A model generated the notes under the pieces. It saw only the letters and a program-made list of their open reading frames with translations. It searched no databases and had not been told where the DNA came from. Source: JAPOXR01 sp964291445 (lineage in GTDB: Bacteria > Pseudomonadota > Alphaproteobacteria > Rhodobacterales > Rhodobacteraceae). From it: a DNA stretch of 64,000 bases. How positions within the stretch are numbered: position 1 is the stretch's first letter; each line of letters begins with the position of its first letter. A program made the position numbers and the translations under genes. Positions 8,327 to 17,466 of the stretch are shown here, in pieces. Where the stretch lies: positions 186,001 to 250,000 of the forward strand of contig OZ219863.1 of NCBI GenBank assembly GCA_964291445.2, given 5' to 3'.

Positions 8327-9190
8327 TCATGCCGCCCACCGCGCCGAAAGGACCTCGGCCTGCTGAAGGACGGTCCGGACGGCGGCGTCCTGAAGATCCG
8401 GCGGATAGTCGTGCTTGCGCAGGATTCGCTTGACCAGAACCCGCATCCGGGCCCGGGCAGGCTCACGGGGCGGCCAATCCACGGAGGCGCTGCCTTTCAG
8501 GCTGTCTAGCAACTCATGGACGTTGACACGGAGGTGGGCGTTGCCCATGACCTCAACCGCACTCTCATTCTGGGCCAGGGTATCGTAGAAGGAGACCTCC
8601 TCCAGGTTAAGCCCCTCCCCTTCGCCGCGCTGACGCGCAGCGCGGATATCCCTGGCGAGGTTGATCAGTTCCTGGAGGACTTTCGCGGTCGTGATGACAT
8701 TTCTGTGGTAGTGGGCGATCGCCTCCTCCATCCGGCCGGAAAAGGCCCGGGTCTGCACGACATTGACGCGGCTCTGCGAGCGGATTTCGCCATTGATGAG
8801 CTTGCGCAGTGCCTCCATGGCCGAGTTCTTCTTCTCCATCCCCTGCACCTCGGCCAGGAACTGGTCGGAGAGAATCGAGATATCCGGTGTCTCCAGCCCG
8901 GCCGCCTTGAGAATATCGACGATGTCGGTCGAGACGACGGCGCGGCTGACGATCTGCTGCACGGCCAGGTCCCGGGCGGTGGAAGACTTTCCACTTCCCG
9001 GCGTGCTCTTGGCAAGCGCAGCCCGGACGGTCTGGAAGAAGCCCGCCTCATCGCGGATGTTCCGTGCTTGATCGCTCGCTGCTGCGAGAGCAAACGCCCT
9101 GGAGAGTGCCAGAATGGCATCGTTGAACCGGCGATGTGCGTGCTTCCTGCCCTCCTCCGTCGATTCCCTGGCTGCCCGGCGCTGCTGCAC
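8327..9190 (-). pseudogene. hsdR: C-terminal remnant of a type I restriction subunit R
   Basis: 287 residues that match the C-terminal helical (DUF3387-like) region of HsdR: RNIRDEAGFFQTVRAAL, IVSRAVVSTDIVDILKAAG, the LINGEIRSQSRVNVVQ stretch, SGRMEEAIAHYHRN and VEVMG. The nuclease and helicase motor parts are absent. The frame can be followed upstream of the GTG at 9190 to the end of the RhuM-Fic gene, which suggests a deletion joined the two. No hsdM or hsdS is present, so restriction activity is not expected. Confidence 0.82.
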
Positions 9191-9224
9191 CTCGAGGATC
9201 CATTCGATCGCACCGGCAAGGCGC

Positions 9225-10238
9225 TCAATTGCCGAATTCGCCCATCAGATTCACGATGAGGCGGATCATGAGGTCCTTGCTGGACGGTGCGCTTTCCGCA
9301 ATCAGCAGGGTGAGTGCCGTCAATTCTCCGGGACCGGGTCGGCGCCCGATGCCCTCCTTCTCCAGGTAGAGCAGGAACAACAGGGCGCCGATGCGCTTGT
9401 TGCCGTCGGTGAAGGGATGGTCCTTGACCACGAAATAGAGCAGGTTGGCCGCCTTTTCCTCGCGGCAACGGTAGAGGGGTTCGCCAAACATGGTTTGCTC
9501 TATGTTGCCCAGTATCGCCTCCAGCGCATCGCGGCGCGGGTTACCGAACAGCGGCGAGGCTTCGCCTTTTGCGGCCAGATCGCGCCTGAATGTGTCGATT
9601 GCAGTGCGGACGCTTTCGAGATCAAGTGCGCTTGTAGCCGGTGTTGCGCCAGCTGGAGTTGTCAGGCGGTCCTCGTCGTACTCAATCAGAAGGCGCCAAG
9701 TATCGGCATACGCGGTGATGATGTGCAACACGGCGCGACCAGTCTCGTCCACGAGCTCTTGGTTCTTGAGCGTGCGTGCGAGCAGCTCCAGAGTTTGCCT
9801 GGCCTCGTCTAGGCCGCGTTCGGCAAGTCTTCTCTTGTTTAACGTGTAGCCGCTCACCAGGTGCTCACGCAGGGTGTGGGTGGCCCACTGGCGAAAACGC
9901 ACCGCCCGCTTCGAGTTGACCCTGTAGCCGATCGATATGATGGCGTCCAGGTTGTAGTGCTTGACCTTTCGTTGGACCGTTCTCTTGCCTTCGGATCGAA
10001 CTACTAAGAAATCCTTACTAGTTGCCTCGGCGTCCAATTCCTTGCTGGAAAAGACATTGCGCAGGTGCATCAGGATATTCTGGGGCGTGGATTGAAACAC
10101 CTTTGCCAATTGCAGTTGCGTCAACCAGACCGATTCATCCTCGAAGCGAACGTCAACACTCCCTACGCCCTCCGGAGTCTCGTAAACGATGACTTCGCCT
10201 CCGGGAGCAGCCGGAAGTTCCTTTTCCCTAGCAGTCAT
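9225..10238 (-). CDS. RhuM-Fic/Doc fusion protein
   Basis: 337 residues. Residues 1 to about 165 form a RhuM-like (COG3943) domain with SVWLTQLQLAKVFQ, HLRNVF, a YNLDAIISIGYRVNS segment and FRQWAT. The C-terminal part is a Fic/Doc domain whose active loop starts at residue 274: HPFTDGNKRIGA, matching HxFxx(A/G)NKR of Doc-type enzymes. Such proteins commonly sit inside type I restriction loci (family knowledge), which agrees with the hsdR stump 34 bases downstream. Target and nucleotide substrate are unknown. It looks intact. Confidence 0.88.
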   Translation of the reverse strand: MTAREKELPAAPGGEVIVYETPEGVGSVDVRFEDESVWLTQLQLAKVFQSTPQNILMHLRNVFSSKELDAEATSKDFLVVRSEGKRTVQRKVKHYNLDAIISIGYRVNSKRAVRFRQWATHTLREHLVSGYTLNKRRLAERGLDEARQTLELLARTLKNQELVDETGRAVLHIITAYADTWRLLIEYDEDRLTTPAGATPATSALDLESVRTAIDTFRRDLAAKGEASPLFGNPRRDALEAILGNIEQTMFGEPLYRCREEKAANLLYFVVKDHPFTDGNKRIGALLFLLYLEKEGIGRRPGPGELTALTLLIAESAPSSKDLMIRLIVNLMGEFGN

Positions 10239-10282
10239 ATTCCGCTTGCTCGACTTCGCTCTCAGTAATCGCTGTCATCTCG

Positions 10283-10456
10283 TCAACTCGACTTGTCATA
10301 GCCGCGACGGATCATGCCGGCCATCAAGCGCCGCCGCTCGGCAAGAAAATCCTGTGTTTCTCGAATCCGTGCCGCAGCAGTTGCAGGGGACGAATCGACC
10401 GGGGCACGGCCAACGAAGTCGAGATCGGCACCAATGTCATTTGTCCGATTTGCCAT
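10283..10456 (-). CDS. Small hypothetical protein upstream of RhuM-Fic
   Basis: 57 residues from an ATG at 10456 (begins MANRTNDIGADLDFVGRAP; ends GYDKSS). The centre is rich in Ala, Arg and Glu (IRETQDFLAERRRLM) and could form one amphipathic helix. Codon third positions are G/C-rich, as in real genes here. It lies 44 bases before the RhuM-Fic start on the same strand. Not recognised as a named family; it may be a surviving small gene of the former restriction locus (inference). Confidence 0.45.
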   Translation of the reverse strand: MANRTNDIGADLDFVGRAPVDSSPATAAARIRETQDFLAERRRLMAGMIRRGYDKSS

Positions 10457-10937
10457 CCGGGTCTGACCTCTGTCCTACCATGTCTTACTACAACACCAAT
10501 ATTGCAGATGGCGAGGCCAGTCTTCGATCGATGCCGCGCTGAAGAACTCGTGACAGTTCCAGTCGTTGAAGGATGGCAGGGCGACTGCCGGAATCGCACT
10601 GATCGCAACGGCAGCCAACCAGAAGAACAGGCGTATCGAACTTCTCATCGTGGTTTTTCTCGGTGGTTTGTTTGCCCGAACTCGTATTCACCTGACCGCA
10701 TGCAACACATTGTCAACCGGACCTCGGGCCGGGGGCCGGCGATCCTCAGCGGCAGGCCGAGTTGCTGCTGCCCGGTATCTCCTGGGAATGCCTGCGGATC
10801 ACCAATCATCATGATCCCGTTCCTTGAGCCGGCTGGAGGGCCCGGCGAACAGTTCGATCGCCCACCCTGAAATTTGATGTGGAGAACCTCCCGGCGCCAA
10901 GCTTCAATCCGGGCGGCGGCCGACCTATATTGTCACC
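10457..10937. other. Gene-free stretch, carries left copy of an imperfect repeat
   Basis: 481 bases with no convincing open frame. Its right end (10774-10888) holds the left copy of the imperfect direct repeat that flanks the AbiEii-like cassette. Nothing recognisable of hsdM is left here. Confidence 0.5.
10774..10888 (+). repeat. Left copy of imperfect direct repeat
   Basis: Shares with 12147-12233, in the same order: TCTCCTGG, GCGGATCAC, TCATGATCC, GTTCC and GATGTGGAGA. The matching first part is about 45 bases with a few mismatches and indels. A shorter echo (GGATCACCAAT) occurs at 12645. It could be the relic of a mobile element end. Confidence 0.45.
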
Positions 10938-11237
10938 ATGGACACCACCTGCATCGACGAGCGATTCAGATGCGCTGCCGAGGACCGGGCTGCCCAGCAG
11001 GCCAGCCTGGGGGTCAAGGTCAGGTACGAGGATATCGGCGAGCGGCTTATGGAGCTCAGGAAGATCGCCTGGGACCGCTACGGTGCCACTGCTCTCTGGT
11101 CGGTGCCGCCGCATGCAACCTACGGGGCCATGTCCGCAGTGGCCGACGGCCTGCGCACCGACGGCGATCTCGAGGCGGCCTTCCTGGCGGCGGCGATCCT
11201 GAAGGAAATCAGATCGAGGAGGGCCGGTGCCGCTTGA
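10938..11237 (+). CDS. Hypothetical partner protein of AbiEii-like gene
   Basis: 99 residues, Ala-rich and mostly helical, with VRYEDIGERLMELRKIAWDRYG and DGDLEAAFLAAAILKEIRSR. No known domain recognised. Its last 11 bases overlap the start of the next gene, the coupling expected for an antitoxin-toxin or two-part defence module. By position it could be the antitoxin of the nucleotidyltransferase-like gene; this rests on context only. Confidence 0.6.
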   Translation: MDTTCIDERFRCAAEDRAAQQASLGVKVRYEDIGERLMELRKIAWDRYGATALWSVPPHATYGAMSAVADGLRTDGDLEAAFLAAAILKEIRSRRAGAA

Positions 11238-12144
11238 CGAATTCCAGAAGGGTGTCATTGCAGTCATCAGCCGCAACCGGGACCCCGGAAGCCCCTTTGC
11301 CGGCGGCGCGGTAATCCAGCAACACGGATTCCGCTTGAGCGAGGATCAGGACATCTTCACGGCCGGGGAAGAGCCTCTCGACAAGCTGGTGCAGGCCGAC
11401 CGGTTGGCACTCGAGGCGGCCGGGTACACGGTTCGGATACGCCGCAGCTGGTCAGGCTTCAGGGAGTGCATGGTCATGAAGCCGATGATCGGAACCACAC
11501 TCCTGCAATGGACGGCCGCCCTTGCCCGGGAATACTACGCACCGGTTCCCGACCCGCTATTCGGCCACCGGCTGCATTTTGCCGATCTTGCCGTCAACAA
11601 GGCGATTGCAGCGGCCGGGCGGATGAGGAAGCGGGACTTCGTGGATCTGTGGATGCTGGATCGCCATGTCATGCCGCTCTGGCGGATGGCCTGCGCCGCG
11701 CCCGGCAAGGCACCAGATTTGAGCCCGTTTTCGTTGATCGAGAGAGCTTCGCTCAACTGGAGCGTGACGGTCCGCAGGGACAATCCGGACGACCCGATGA
11801 CGCTGACGACCGACATCTCTCTCGAGAAAATTGGCACTGGCCTGCACCTGGCAATGCGCGAGGCGCGGCTGACCCTGCCGGATGTCGGCCCGGAATGCTA
11901 CGGCCGCCTGCAGACGGGCGATGCCGGTCAGCCCGTGCTCAGCCGTGAAATCACCTCCGGCGGAAGCTGGAAGGCACCCGGGCCCGGCGGCGCCCTGCCG
12001 GCATTTGCCGGCATGGACAGCGAGATGATCGCCGGACTGATCGCGGAATATGGACCGGAAGGGAGCCGATACACCGCACCGGCGCTGCCCCGGCAAGCGG
12101 CGCCGGCCGCCGAAGCCGAGGACGACAGCTTCGACCCCTTCTGA
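11227..12144 (+). CDS. AbiEii-like nucleotidyltransferase protein
   Basis: 305 residues from a GTG start. The segment GGAVIQQHGFRLSEDQDIFT resembles the KGGTALxxxxxRxSEDxDx core of AbiEii toxins. Further on, HFADLAVNKAIAAAGRMRKRDFVDLWML matches their (L)xxNKxxAxxxRxxxRDxxDLxxL motif. The strict GG(T)xL and S-E-D-x-D are kept in altered form (GGA, SEDQD), so catalysis is plausible. The tail after residue 260 is low-complexity and acidic. It is the second gene of a two-gene cassette flanked by imperfect repeats. Confidence 0.68.
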   Translation: MPLDEFQKGVIAVISRNRDPGSPFAGGAVIQQHGFRLSEDQDIFTAGEEPLDKLVQADRLALEAAGYTVRIRRSWSGFRECMVMKPMIGTTLLQWTAALAREYYAPVPDPLFGHRLHFADLAVNKAIAAAGRMRKRDFVDLWMLDRHVMPLWRMACAAPGKAPDLSPFSLIERASLNWSVTVRRDNPDDPMTLTTDISLEKIGTGLHLAMREARLTLPDVGPECYGRLQTGDAGQPVLSREITSGGSWKAPGPGGALPAFAGMDSEMIAGLIAEYGPEGSRYTAPALPRQAAPAAEAEDDSFDPF

Positions 12145-12895
12145 CGGGCGTCTCCTGGAAGTGCTGGCGGATCACGACTCTTCATGATCCAGTTCCATGT
12201 GGCTGCCCGCCTCCCGATTCGATGTGGAGACCCGGTAGGTCGGAGGGACCGCAAGCGACGCCAGGAGACCAGGCAGCAGTTCCGGAAATCCGGACTGCCT
12301 GCATCCCTTACGTAAAACAAGAAATACTGTCCGGCCGGCCGGCATGATTCGGAGTTTCAAAGACAGGGATACGCGCCGCTTTGTCGAGGGGCACCGTGTT
12401 GCCACCTGCCAGGGCTTCGCCAACCGGGCCGATCGTCGGCTTATCATGCTGGACAATGCCGGGACGCTGGGCGAGCTGGCCGGGATGCCGTGACGAAACG
12501 GCATGCAGGAGCGGCGGCCTGACAGCGGAGTTGCCGGGCAAGACATCGCTGCCGAGTCATCCGTCAACGCCCATGCAACCGATCTGGCTGTTCCTTGGCG
12601 GCAAGGATGCCAGCGAATTGACGGCTCATTCCCCGTACCTGAAGGATCACCAATAGCTGTCCCTTTGAGAAACATGCAGAGAAGGTCGTAAATTGGTTCG
12701 GTCGTTGGCCTGCCATTTCCTCCCCTCGCCAGTTGCGAACGATTTGTCTCGCATGCGCCCGGGATTGGCGTCTACTGGACTGCATGATTGAAGCTGCCTG
12801 GCAGGGTTGCGGTTCGGCGGCCAGGCTGTTGCGGTTGGCTGGATGTTGCAAGTCTCCGATTGCAAATCATCGAAAATCCGGCAAGGACCCGGGCG
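12145..12895. other. Gene-free stretch before tcuA
   Basis: 751 bases with only shadow frames. Besides the right repeat copy it contains a GGATCACCAAT echo near 12645. The promoter of tcuA should lie in its right part but no clear -35/-10 pair stands out. Confidence 0.45.
12147..12233 (+). repeat. Right copy of imperfect direct repeat
   Basis: Starts three bases after the AbiEii-like stop codon and repeats the block found at 10774-10888, but lacks about 20 internal bases. The pair brackets the two-gene cassette. Confidence 0.45.
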
Positions 12896-14278
12896 ATGGA
12901 GACGGATCCCGACATCATTGTCGTAGGCGGCGGCAACGCCGGATTGTGTGCCGCCCTGTCGGCACGGGAGTTGGGCGCCAGCGTGGTTGTACTGGAGGCG
13001 GCGCCAAAGCCGTATCGCGGCGGCAATTCGCGTCACACCCGCAATTTCCGTTGTCGGCACCGGGGACCCCTGGGGGTGCTGCAGGACAGCTACGACGAGG
13101 ATGAGTTCTTCGAGGATCTGCTGGCCGTCACCGATGGCAGAACCGACCGATCGCTCGCCCGGATGACGATTTGCGCGTCCGAAGAATGTTACGGCTGGAT
13201 GGAGGCCCGCGGCGTCAGGTTTCAGCCCTCGCTGTCGGGAACGCTGTCACTGTCGCGGACAAATGCCTTCTTCCTCGGCGGCGGCAAGGCGCTGGTCAAT
13301 GCCTATTGCCGCCGGGCCGCAGGCATCGGTGTCAGCATCATCTACGACGCCGAAGTCGTGCATTTGGAATACGATGGCAGTCGAATTCAGCGCGTGCAGG
13401 CGATCATTGGTGGTGAAAATCGCTCCCTGGCGCCCCGGGCGGTGATCGTGGCGTCTGGTGGCTACCAGGCCGATACTGACTGGCTGGCCGAGGCCTGGGG
13501 GCCGGCGGCGCGAAACTTCCTGGTTCGCGGAACGCCGTACAACCGGGGTCGCGTGTTGAAGGACCTGCTGGACCAGGGAATTGAGAGCGTCGGTGACCCG
13601 ACCCAGTGTCATGCAGTCGCCATTGACGGGCGGGCACCGAAATTCGATGGCGGCATCGTGACCCGGCTGGATTGCGTGCCGTTTTCCGTCGTGGTCAACC
13701 GCGCTGGCGAGAGATTTCATGACGAGGGCGAGGATGTCTGGCCCAAGCGTTATGCCAGTTGGGGCCGTCTTGTCGCGGCACAGCCGGAGCAGGTGGCCTA
13801 TGCAATCATTGATTCCAGGTCGCTGGATCTCTTCATGCCCTCGGTTTTTCCACCGCTGGTTGCCGATCGAATCGAGGATCTCTGCCGGCTGCTTGATCTT
13901 CCTGCCGATGCCGTGCGTGCGACCATTGACCAATTCAATGGCGCCTGCCGCAATGGCAGTTTCCATCCGACCCGCCTAGACGGCCTGGCGACCGAGGGGC
14001 TCGATGTGCCCAAATCCAACTGGGCGCGACCGATTTCCGAGCCGCCATTCTACGGCTACGAACTGAGGCCGGGGGTGACATTCACCTATCTCGGCTTGCG
14101 GGTTGACCAGGGCGGGCGGGTGATCGGGCCCCAATCGCCGGTCGAAAATCTCTGGGCAGCCGGCGAGATCATGGCCGGCTCCATTCTCGGCCAGGGTTAC
14201 CTGGCCGGTTTCGGCATGACCATCGGGACGGTTTTTGGCCGCCTGGCCGGCAGGGAGGCGGCGGAACATGTCATCTGA
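12896..14278 (+). CDS. tcuA: FAD-dependent tricarballylate dehydrogenase-like protein
   Basis: 460 residues. FAD-binding motif IIVVGGGNAGLCAALSARELG at the N-terminus, then RGGNSRHTRNFR, a GGGKALVNAYCRRA segment, and a C-terminal GSILGQGYLAGFGMTIGTVFGRLAG motif of the fumarate-reductase/succinate-dehydrogenase flavoprotein class. TcuA oxidises tricarballylate to cis-aconitate (known for Salmonella). ATG at 12896 has AAGGA about 10 bases upstream. It overlaps tcuB by 11 bases. The tcuB partner supports the substrate assignment, though related dicarboxylate or tricarboxylate substrates are possible. Confidence 0.85.
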   Translation: METDPDIIVVGGGNAGLCAALSARELGASVVVLEAAPKPYRGGNSRHTRNFRCRHRGPLGVLQDSYDEDEFFEDLLAVTDGRTDRSLARMTICASEECYGWMEARGVRFQPSLSGTLSLSRTNAFFLGGGKALVNAYCRRAAGIGVSIIYDAEVVHLEYDGSRIQRVQAIIGGENRSLAPRAVIVASGGYQADTDWLAEAWGPAARNFLVRGTPYNRGRVLKDLLDQGIESVGDPTQCHAVAIDGRAPKFDGGIVTRLDCVPFSVVVNRAGERFHDEGEDVWPKRYASWGRLVAAQPEQVAYAIIDSRSLDLFMPSVFPPLVADRIEDLCRLLDLPADAVRATIDQFNGACRNGSFHPTRLDGLATEGLDVPKSNWARPISEPPFYGYELRPGVTFTYLGLRVDQGGRVIGPQSPVENLWAAGEIMAGSILGQGYLAGFGMTIGTVFGRLAGREAAEHVI

Positions 14279-15368
14279 GGCCTATCATGACGCCCGCCGC
14301 CAGATCGAGATCTGCAATGCCTGCCGGTATTGCGAGGGGTATTGTTCGGTGTTTCCAGCCATCGCCCGGCGACGCATGTTTGCCGATGGCGACATCACCC
14401 AGATCGCGAATCTCTGCCATGACTGTCGCGGCTGCTACTATGCGTGCCAGTATACCGAGCCGCATGAATTTGCGCTGAACCTGCCCAGGGCGCTGGCCGA
14501 GATTCGCCGGGAAAGCTGGCAAGCCCATGCCTGGCCACGGGGATTTGCCCGGCTGTTCGACAGGGGTGGCGGTGCAATCGTCATGTTTCTGGTCGTCGCC
14601 ATCGCCCTGGTCTTCGGCCTGGCAAGGTCGATGCAGCCGAGTTCGGGAACCGGATTCCATGCCTACATGTCGCATGGGCTGATGGTCACCATCTTCGTGC
14701 CGGCATTCCTGGCACCGATGATCGCCATGATCATGTCAATTCGGCGGTACTGGCTGACGATTGGCGGCGGACCAGTCACATCTTCCGACATCAGGGACGC
14801 GCTGCGCTCCGCAGGAAGAATGAAAAACCTCTCCGGCGGGCATGGCGATGGCTGCAATTTCGAGGAAGAGGACCGCTATTCGAACGCCCGCCGCTGGTAT
14901 CACCAGGCGGCCATGTACGGCTTCCTGCTCTGCTTTGCATCGACGGCCTCGGGCACGATCCTCCATTACGGATTCGGACAGGTCGCCCCCCATGGACCGC
15001 TCAGCCTGCCGAAGCTGTTCGGCGTTCCGGGCGGCATCCTGCTGTGCTGGGGGTCGGCGGGATTGGCCTGGCTGAAACTCAGGGCCGATCGGCAACTCGG
15101 GTCCGCCCGATTCTGGCACGGTGAATTTGCATTCGTGATGTTGCTGTTCTCGGTGAGCGCAACCGGGCTGATGCTCTATGCCGCCACCGGCACCGCCATT
15201 GTCGAGGGCCTGCTGGCGATTCACCTCGGGACGGTTCTCGCCTTCTTCTTGCTGACACCGTACTCGAAAATGGTGCATGGCTTCTATCGGCTTGCAGCGC
15301 TGACCCATGATGCGGCGCGCATCCGACACCCGTCCGGCCGCGATCCCGGGGCGGCAGCGCAGCTGTAA
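14268..15368 (+). CDS. tcuB: Tricarballylate-oxidation membrane iron-sulfur protein
   Basis: 366 residues. The N-terminus carries two cysteine clusters for 4Fe-4S centres (ICNACRYCEGYC and LCHDCRGCYYACQ). The rest has about six membrane segments (for instance residues near 115-135, 150-170, 220-240, 330-350) resembling the CitB/TcuB family. It passes electrons from reduced TcuA to the quinone pool (known role). ATG at 14268 overlaps the tcuA stop. It ends 34 bases before the convergent tctE. Confidence 0.88.
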   Translation: MSSEAYHDARRQIEICNACRYCEGYCSVFPAIARRRMFADGDITQIANLCHDCRGCYYACQYTEPHEFALNLPRALAEIRRESWQAHAWPRGFARLFDRGGGAIVMFLVVAIALVFGLARSMQPSSGTGFHAYMSHGLMVTIFVPAFLAPMIAMIMSIRRYWLTIGGGPVTSSDIRDALRSAGRMKNLSGGHGDGCNFEEEDRYSNARRWYHQAAMYGFLLCFASTASGTILHYGFGQVAPHGPLSLPKLFGVPGGILLCWGSAGLAWLKLRADRQLGSARFWHGEFAFVMLLFSVSATGLMLYAATGTAIVEGLLAIHLGTVLAFFLLTPYSKMVHGFYRLAALTHDAARIRHPSGRDPGAAAQL

Positions 15369-15402
15369 TTGCCAGCCTGCGCCGCCTGCCTGCCCTGTCG
15401 GC

Positions 15403-16776
15403 CTACGCCACCTGCCCGTCTCTTGCAGGCGGCAGTTTCATGGTGACGGCAAAGCCATCCTGGCGGGAATGCAAGACGAGGACCCCGCCATGGTGCTGCG
15501 CAACGGCATCGGCAATCGACAACCCCAACCCGCTTCCGGAGCCCGGTTCGATCTGGCCGAAGCGCGCCAGGATCTTGGAAAAATCCTTTCGGGCAACTGG
15601 TGCGCCGTCATTCCGTACCGAAATGTCGATCGAACGGGCGGTGCAGCCCAGCCGGACACGGATCGACGACATATCCGGTCCGCCATGGATGATCGCATTG
15701 CTGACCAGGTTGGTGAGGGCCTCACGCAGCAACAGGTCATCGGCCATGATGAACGGCTCGCCCTCGATGTCGACGTCGAGGGCGACCTCGCCTGCCCGAG
15801 CGGATGCCTGAAGGTCGGCGACGGTTTCGGATACCAGCCTGCCCAGATTGACCGCCGAAAATGCATCGCTTCCGGCTTCGGCCTGCGCCCGTTCCAGCGT
15901 CAGGAGCTGGTCGGCAAGATCGCCGACGCGGGCGGCTTCGACCACCAGGTCTCCGGCACGCAGATGTGCCGCGTCCAGTGTCTCCGCCGACTGAATGGAC
16001 TCGCCGAGAGCCCGCATTCCGGCGATCGGGTTGCGCAGCTGGTGTGCAGCATCGGAGACGAATGCAATCTGCGCCTCGTAGGTGACTCTCATCCGCTCGA
16101 GCAACTGGTTGAGTTGCGACACGATGCCGCGCGCCTCGGCCGGCACCGGTCTCCTGATCTTGCTGAGATCTTCCGGCGAGCGGTTCGAGATCGCGTCCTC
16201 GAGGTCGGTCAGCGGCTTGAGGCCGATGCCGACGCCAAACCAGACCAGGATCGTGACCCCGAGCAGGAATGTCGCCATCACCCCGGCAGACCGCATTCCC
16301 AATTGCCAGATGAAGGCATTGCGTGCATCGAGGTTCTGCCAGACGGTAATGGTGAAGGTTCCGGACAAGCCGTCAATGCTGGCTTCATCCTTGAGACGCA
16401 ATACCCGGGCCGGGTCGCCCTGGTAGGTCGCGTCATAGAAGGCGAAGGCCTCGCCATGACCCAGCTGTCCGGGCGCAATCGGTGGCACCGCATAGCCCGT
16501 CACCAGGACGCCATCCGGTCCGTAGACGTGGTAGCGCACCGGCCCACCAGCGGTTTCGCTCAGGAATTTCTCGGTCTCGGGCGAGATTGCATCGCCGTCG
16601 TCGCGCGCAACATCCCGGGATACGGCAAGCGCCGTGAACATGAGATTCCGGTCCAGAAGTTCCTGTGCCGTCTGCTGGGCAACGCCGACCCTCCAGGACC
16701 CGATCAGGAGCGCCAGCAGGCAAAGTGGCAGGACAATGATCGCGAACAGGCGAAACCTCAGTGACCTGCGGTTCAC
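15403..16776 (-). CDS. tctE: Sensor histidine kinase, TctE-like
   Basis: 457 residues. Membrane segments at about 10-28 and 162-184 enclose a periplasmic sensor domain. The phospho-acceptor His245 lies in DAAHQLRNPIAGM, followed by the ATPase boxes NLVSNAIIHG and GSGLGLSIADAVA. The start is GTG at 16776, overlapping the response-regulator stop as GTGA. It is expected to sense external tricarboxylates and drive TctD (from family and neighbours). Confidence 0.88.
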   Translation of the reverse strand: MNRRSLRFRLFAIIVLPLCLLALLIGSWRVGVAQQTAQELLDRNLMFTALAVSRDVARDDGDAISPETEKFLSETAGGPVRYHVYGPDGVLVTGYAVPPIAPGQLGHGEAFAFYDATYQGDPARVLRLKDEASIDGLSGTFTITVWQNLDARNAFIWQLGMRSAGVMATFLLGVTILVWFGVGIGLKPLTDLEDAISNRSPEDLSKIRRPVPAEARGIVSQLNQLLERMRVTYEAQIAFVSDAAHQLRNPIAGMRALGESIQSAETLDAAHLRAGDLVVEAARVGDLADQLLTLERAQAEAGSDAFSAVNLGRLVSETVADLQASARAGEVALDVDIEGEPFIMADDLLLREALTNLVSNAIIHGGPDMSSIRVRLGCTARSIDISVRNDGAPVARKDFSKILARFGQIEPGSGSGLGLSIADAVAQHHGGVLVLHSRQDGFAVTMKLPPARDGQVA

Positions 16777-17444
16777 TGTCCACCCTCCTGCAGAACATAG
16801 CCGATATTGCGGAGCATCCTGATCTCGATGCCGGCGGCCGCCAGTTTCTTGCGGAGGCGTGACACGTGGACCTCGATCGCGCTCTCGCCAACATCGGCGC
16901 CGGTTCCGTAGAGCGTTTCAATCAGCGTATCCTTGGATTTGACGCCGCTGCGTGCACGCAGCAGGGCATCAAGGAGCGCCAATTCCCGGCGTGGCAGGAT
17001 CAGCGGCCGGCCATCGATGCTGACCAGCCTCTGGTCGGGTTGATATCGCAGCCTGCCGAAGCTGAAATCTGCGTGATAGGCACGGCGCGCCCGCCGCGCC
17101 AGCGCCCGAACCCGGGCCTCCAGCTCGTCCATTTCAAAGGGCTTGACCAGGTAGTCATCCGCACCCGCATCCAGGCCATCTACCCTGTCGCCGGTGGTCG
17201 TGCGGGCGGTCAACAGCAGGACCGGCCGGTGATCGCCGCGAGCCCGCATCCCGCGGAGGATCGAGATTCCGTCCATCTTCGGCAGGTTGATGTCGAGAAT
17301 GACGATATCGTTTTCGTCCGACCGGAGAAACATGTCCGCGGTCTGCCCATCATGGATCATGTCGGTGGCGTGCCCCCGATCCTGCATGCGATAGGCGATG
17401 CCCTTGGCGATGCCGGTATTGTCCTCGATGATGGCGATGCGCAT
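16773..17444 (-). CDS. tctD: OmpR-family response regulator, TctD-like
   Basis: 223 residues from ATG 17444. Receiver domain with acidic pocket (IEDN at 6-9), phospho-acceptor Asp51 in ILDINLPKMDG, T in LLTAR and K in DYLVKPFE. The C-terminal winged helix ends with VHVSRLRKKL and MLRNIGYVL. An in-frame extension to 17477 exists but lacks receiver homology. It is divergent from tctC across 101 bases and likely controls it. Confidence 0.9.
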   Translation of the reverse strand: MRIAIIEDNTGIAKGIAYRMQDRGHATDMIHDGQTADMFLRSDENDIVILDINLPKMDGISILRGMRARGDHRPVLLLTARTTTGDRVDGLDAGADDYLVKPFEMDELEARVRALARRARRAYHADFSFGRLRYQPDQRLVSIDGRPLILPRRELALLDALLRARSGVKSKDTLIETLYGTGADVGESAIEVHVSRLRKKLAAAGIEIRMLRNIGYVLQEGGQ

Positions 17445-17466
17445 GCAATCCTCGTCAGTTTCACGC

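Noticed and set aside
15307..16764. 485-residue plus-strand frame opposite tctE
   Set aside because: Antisense of a clear histidine kinase.
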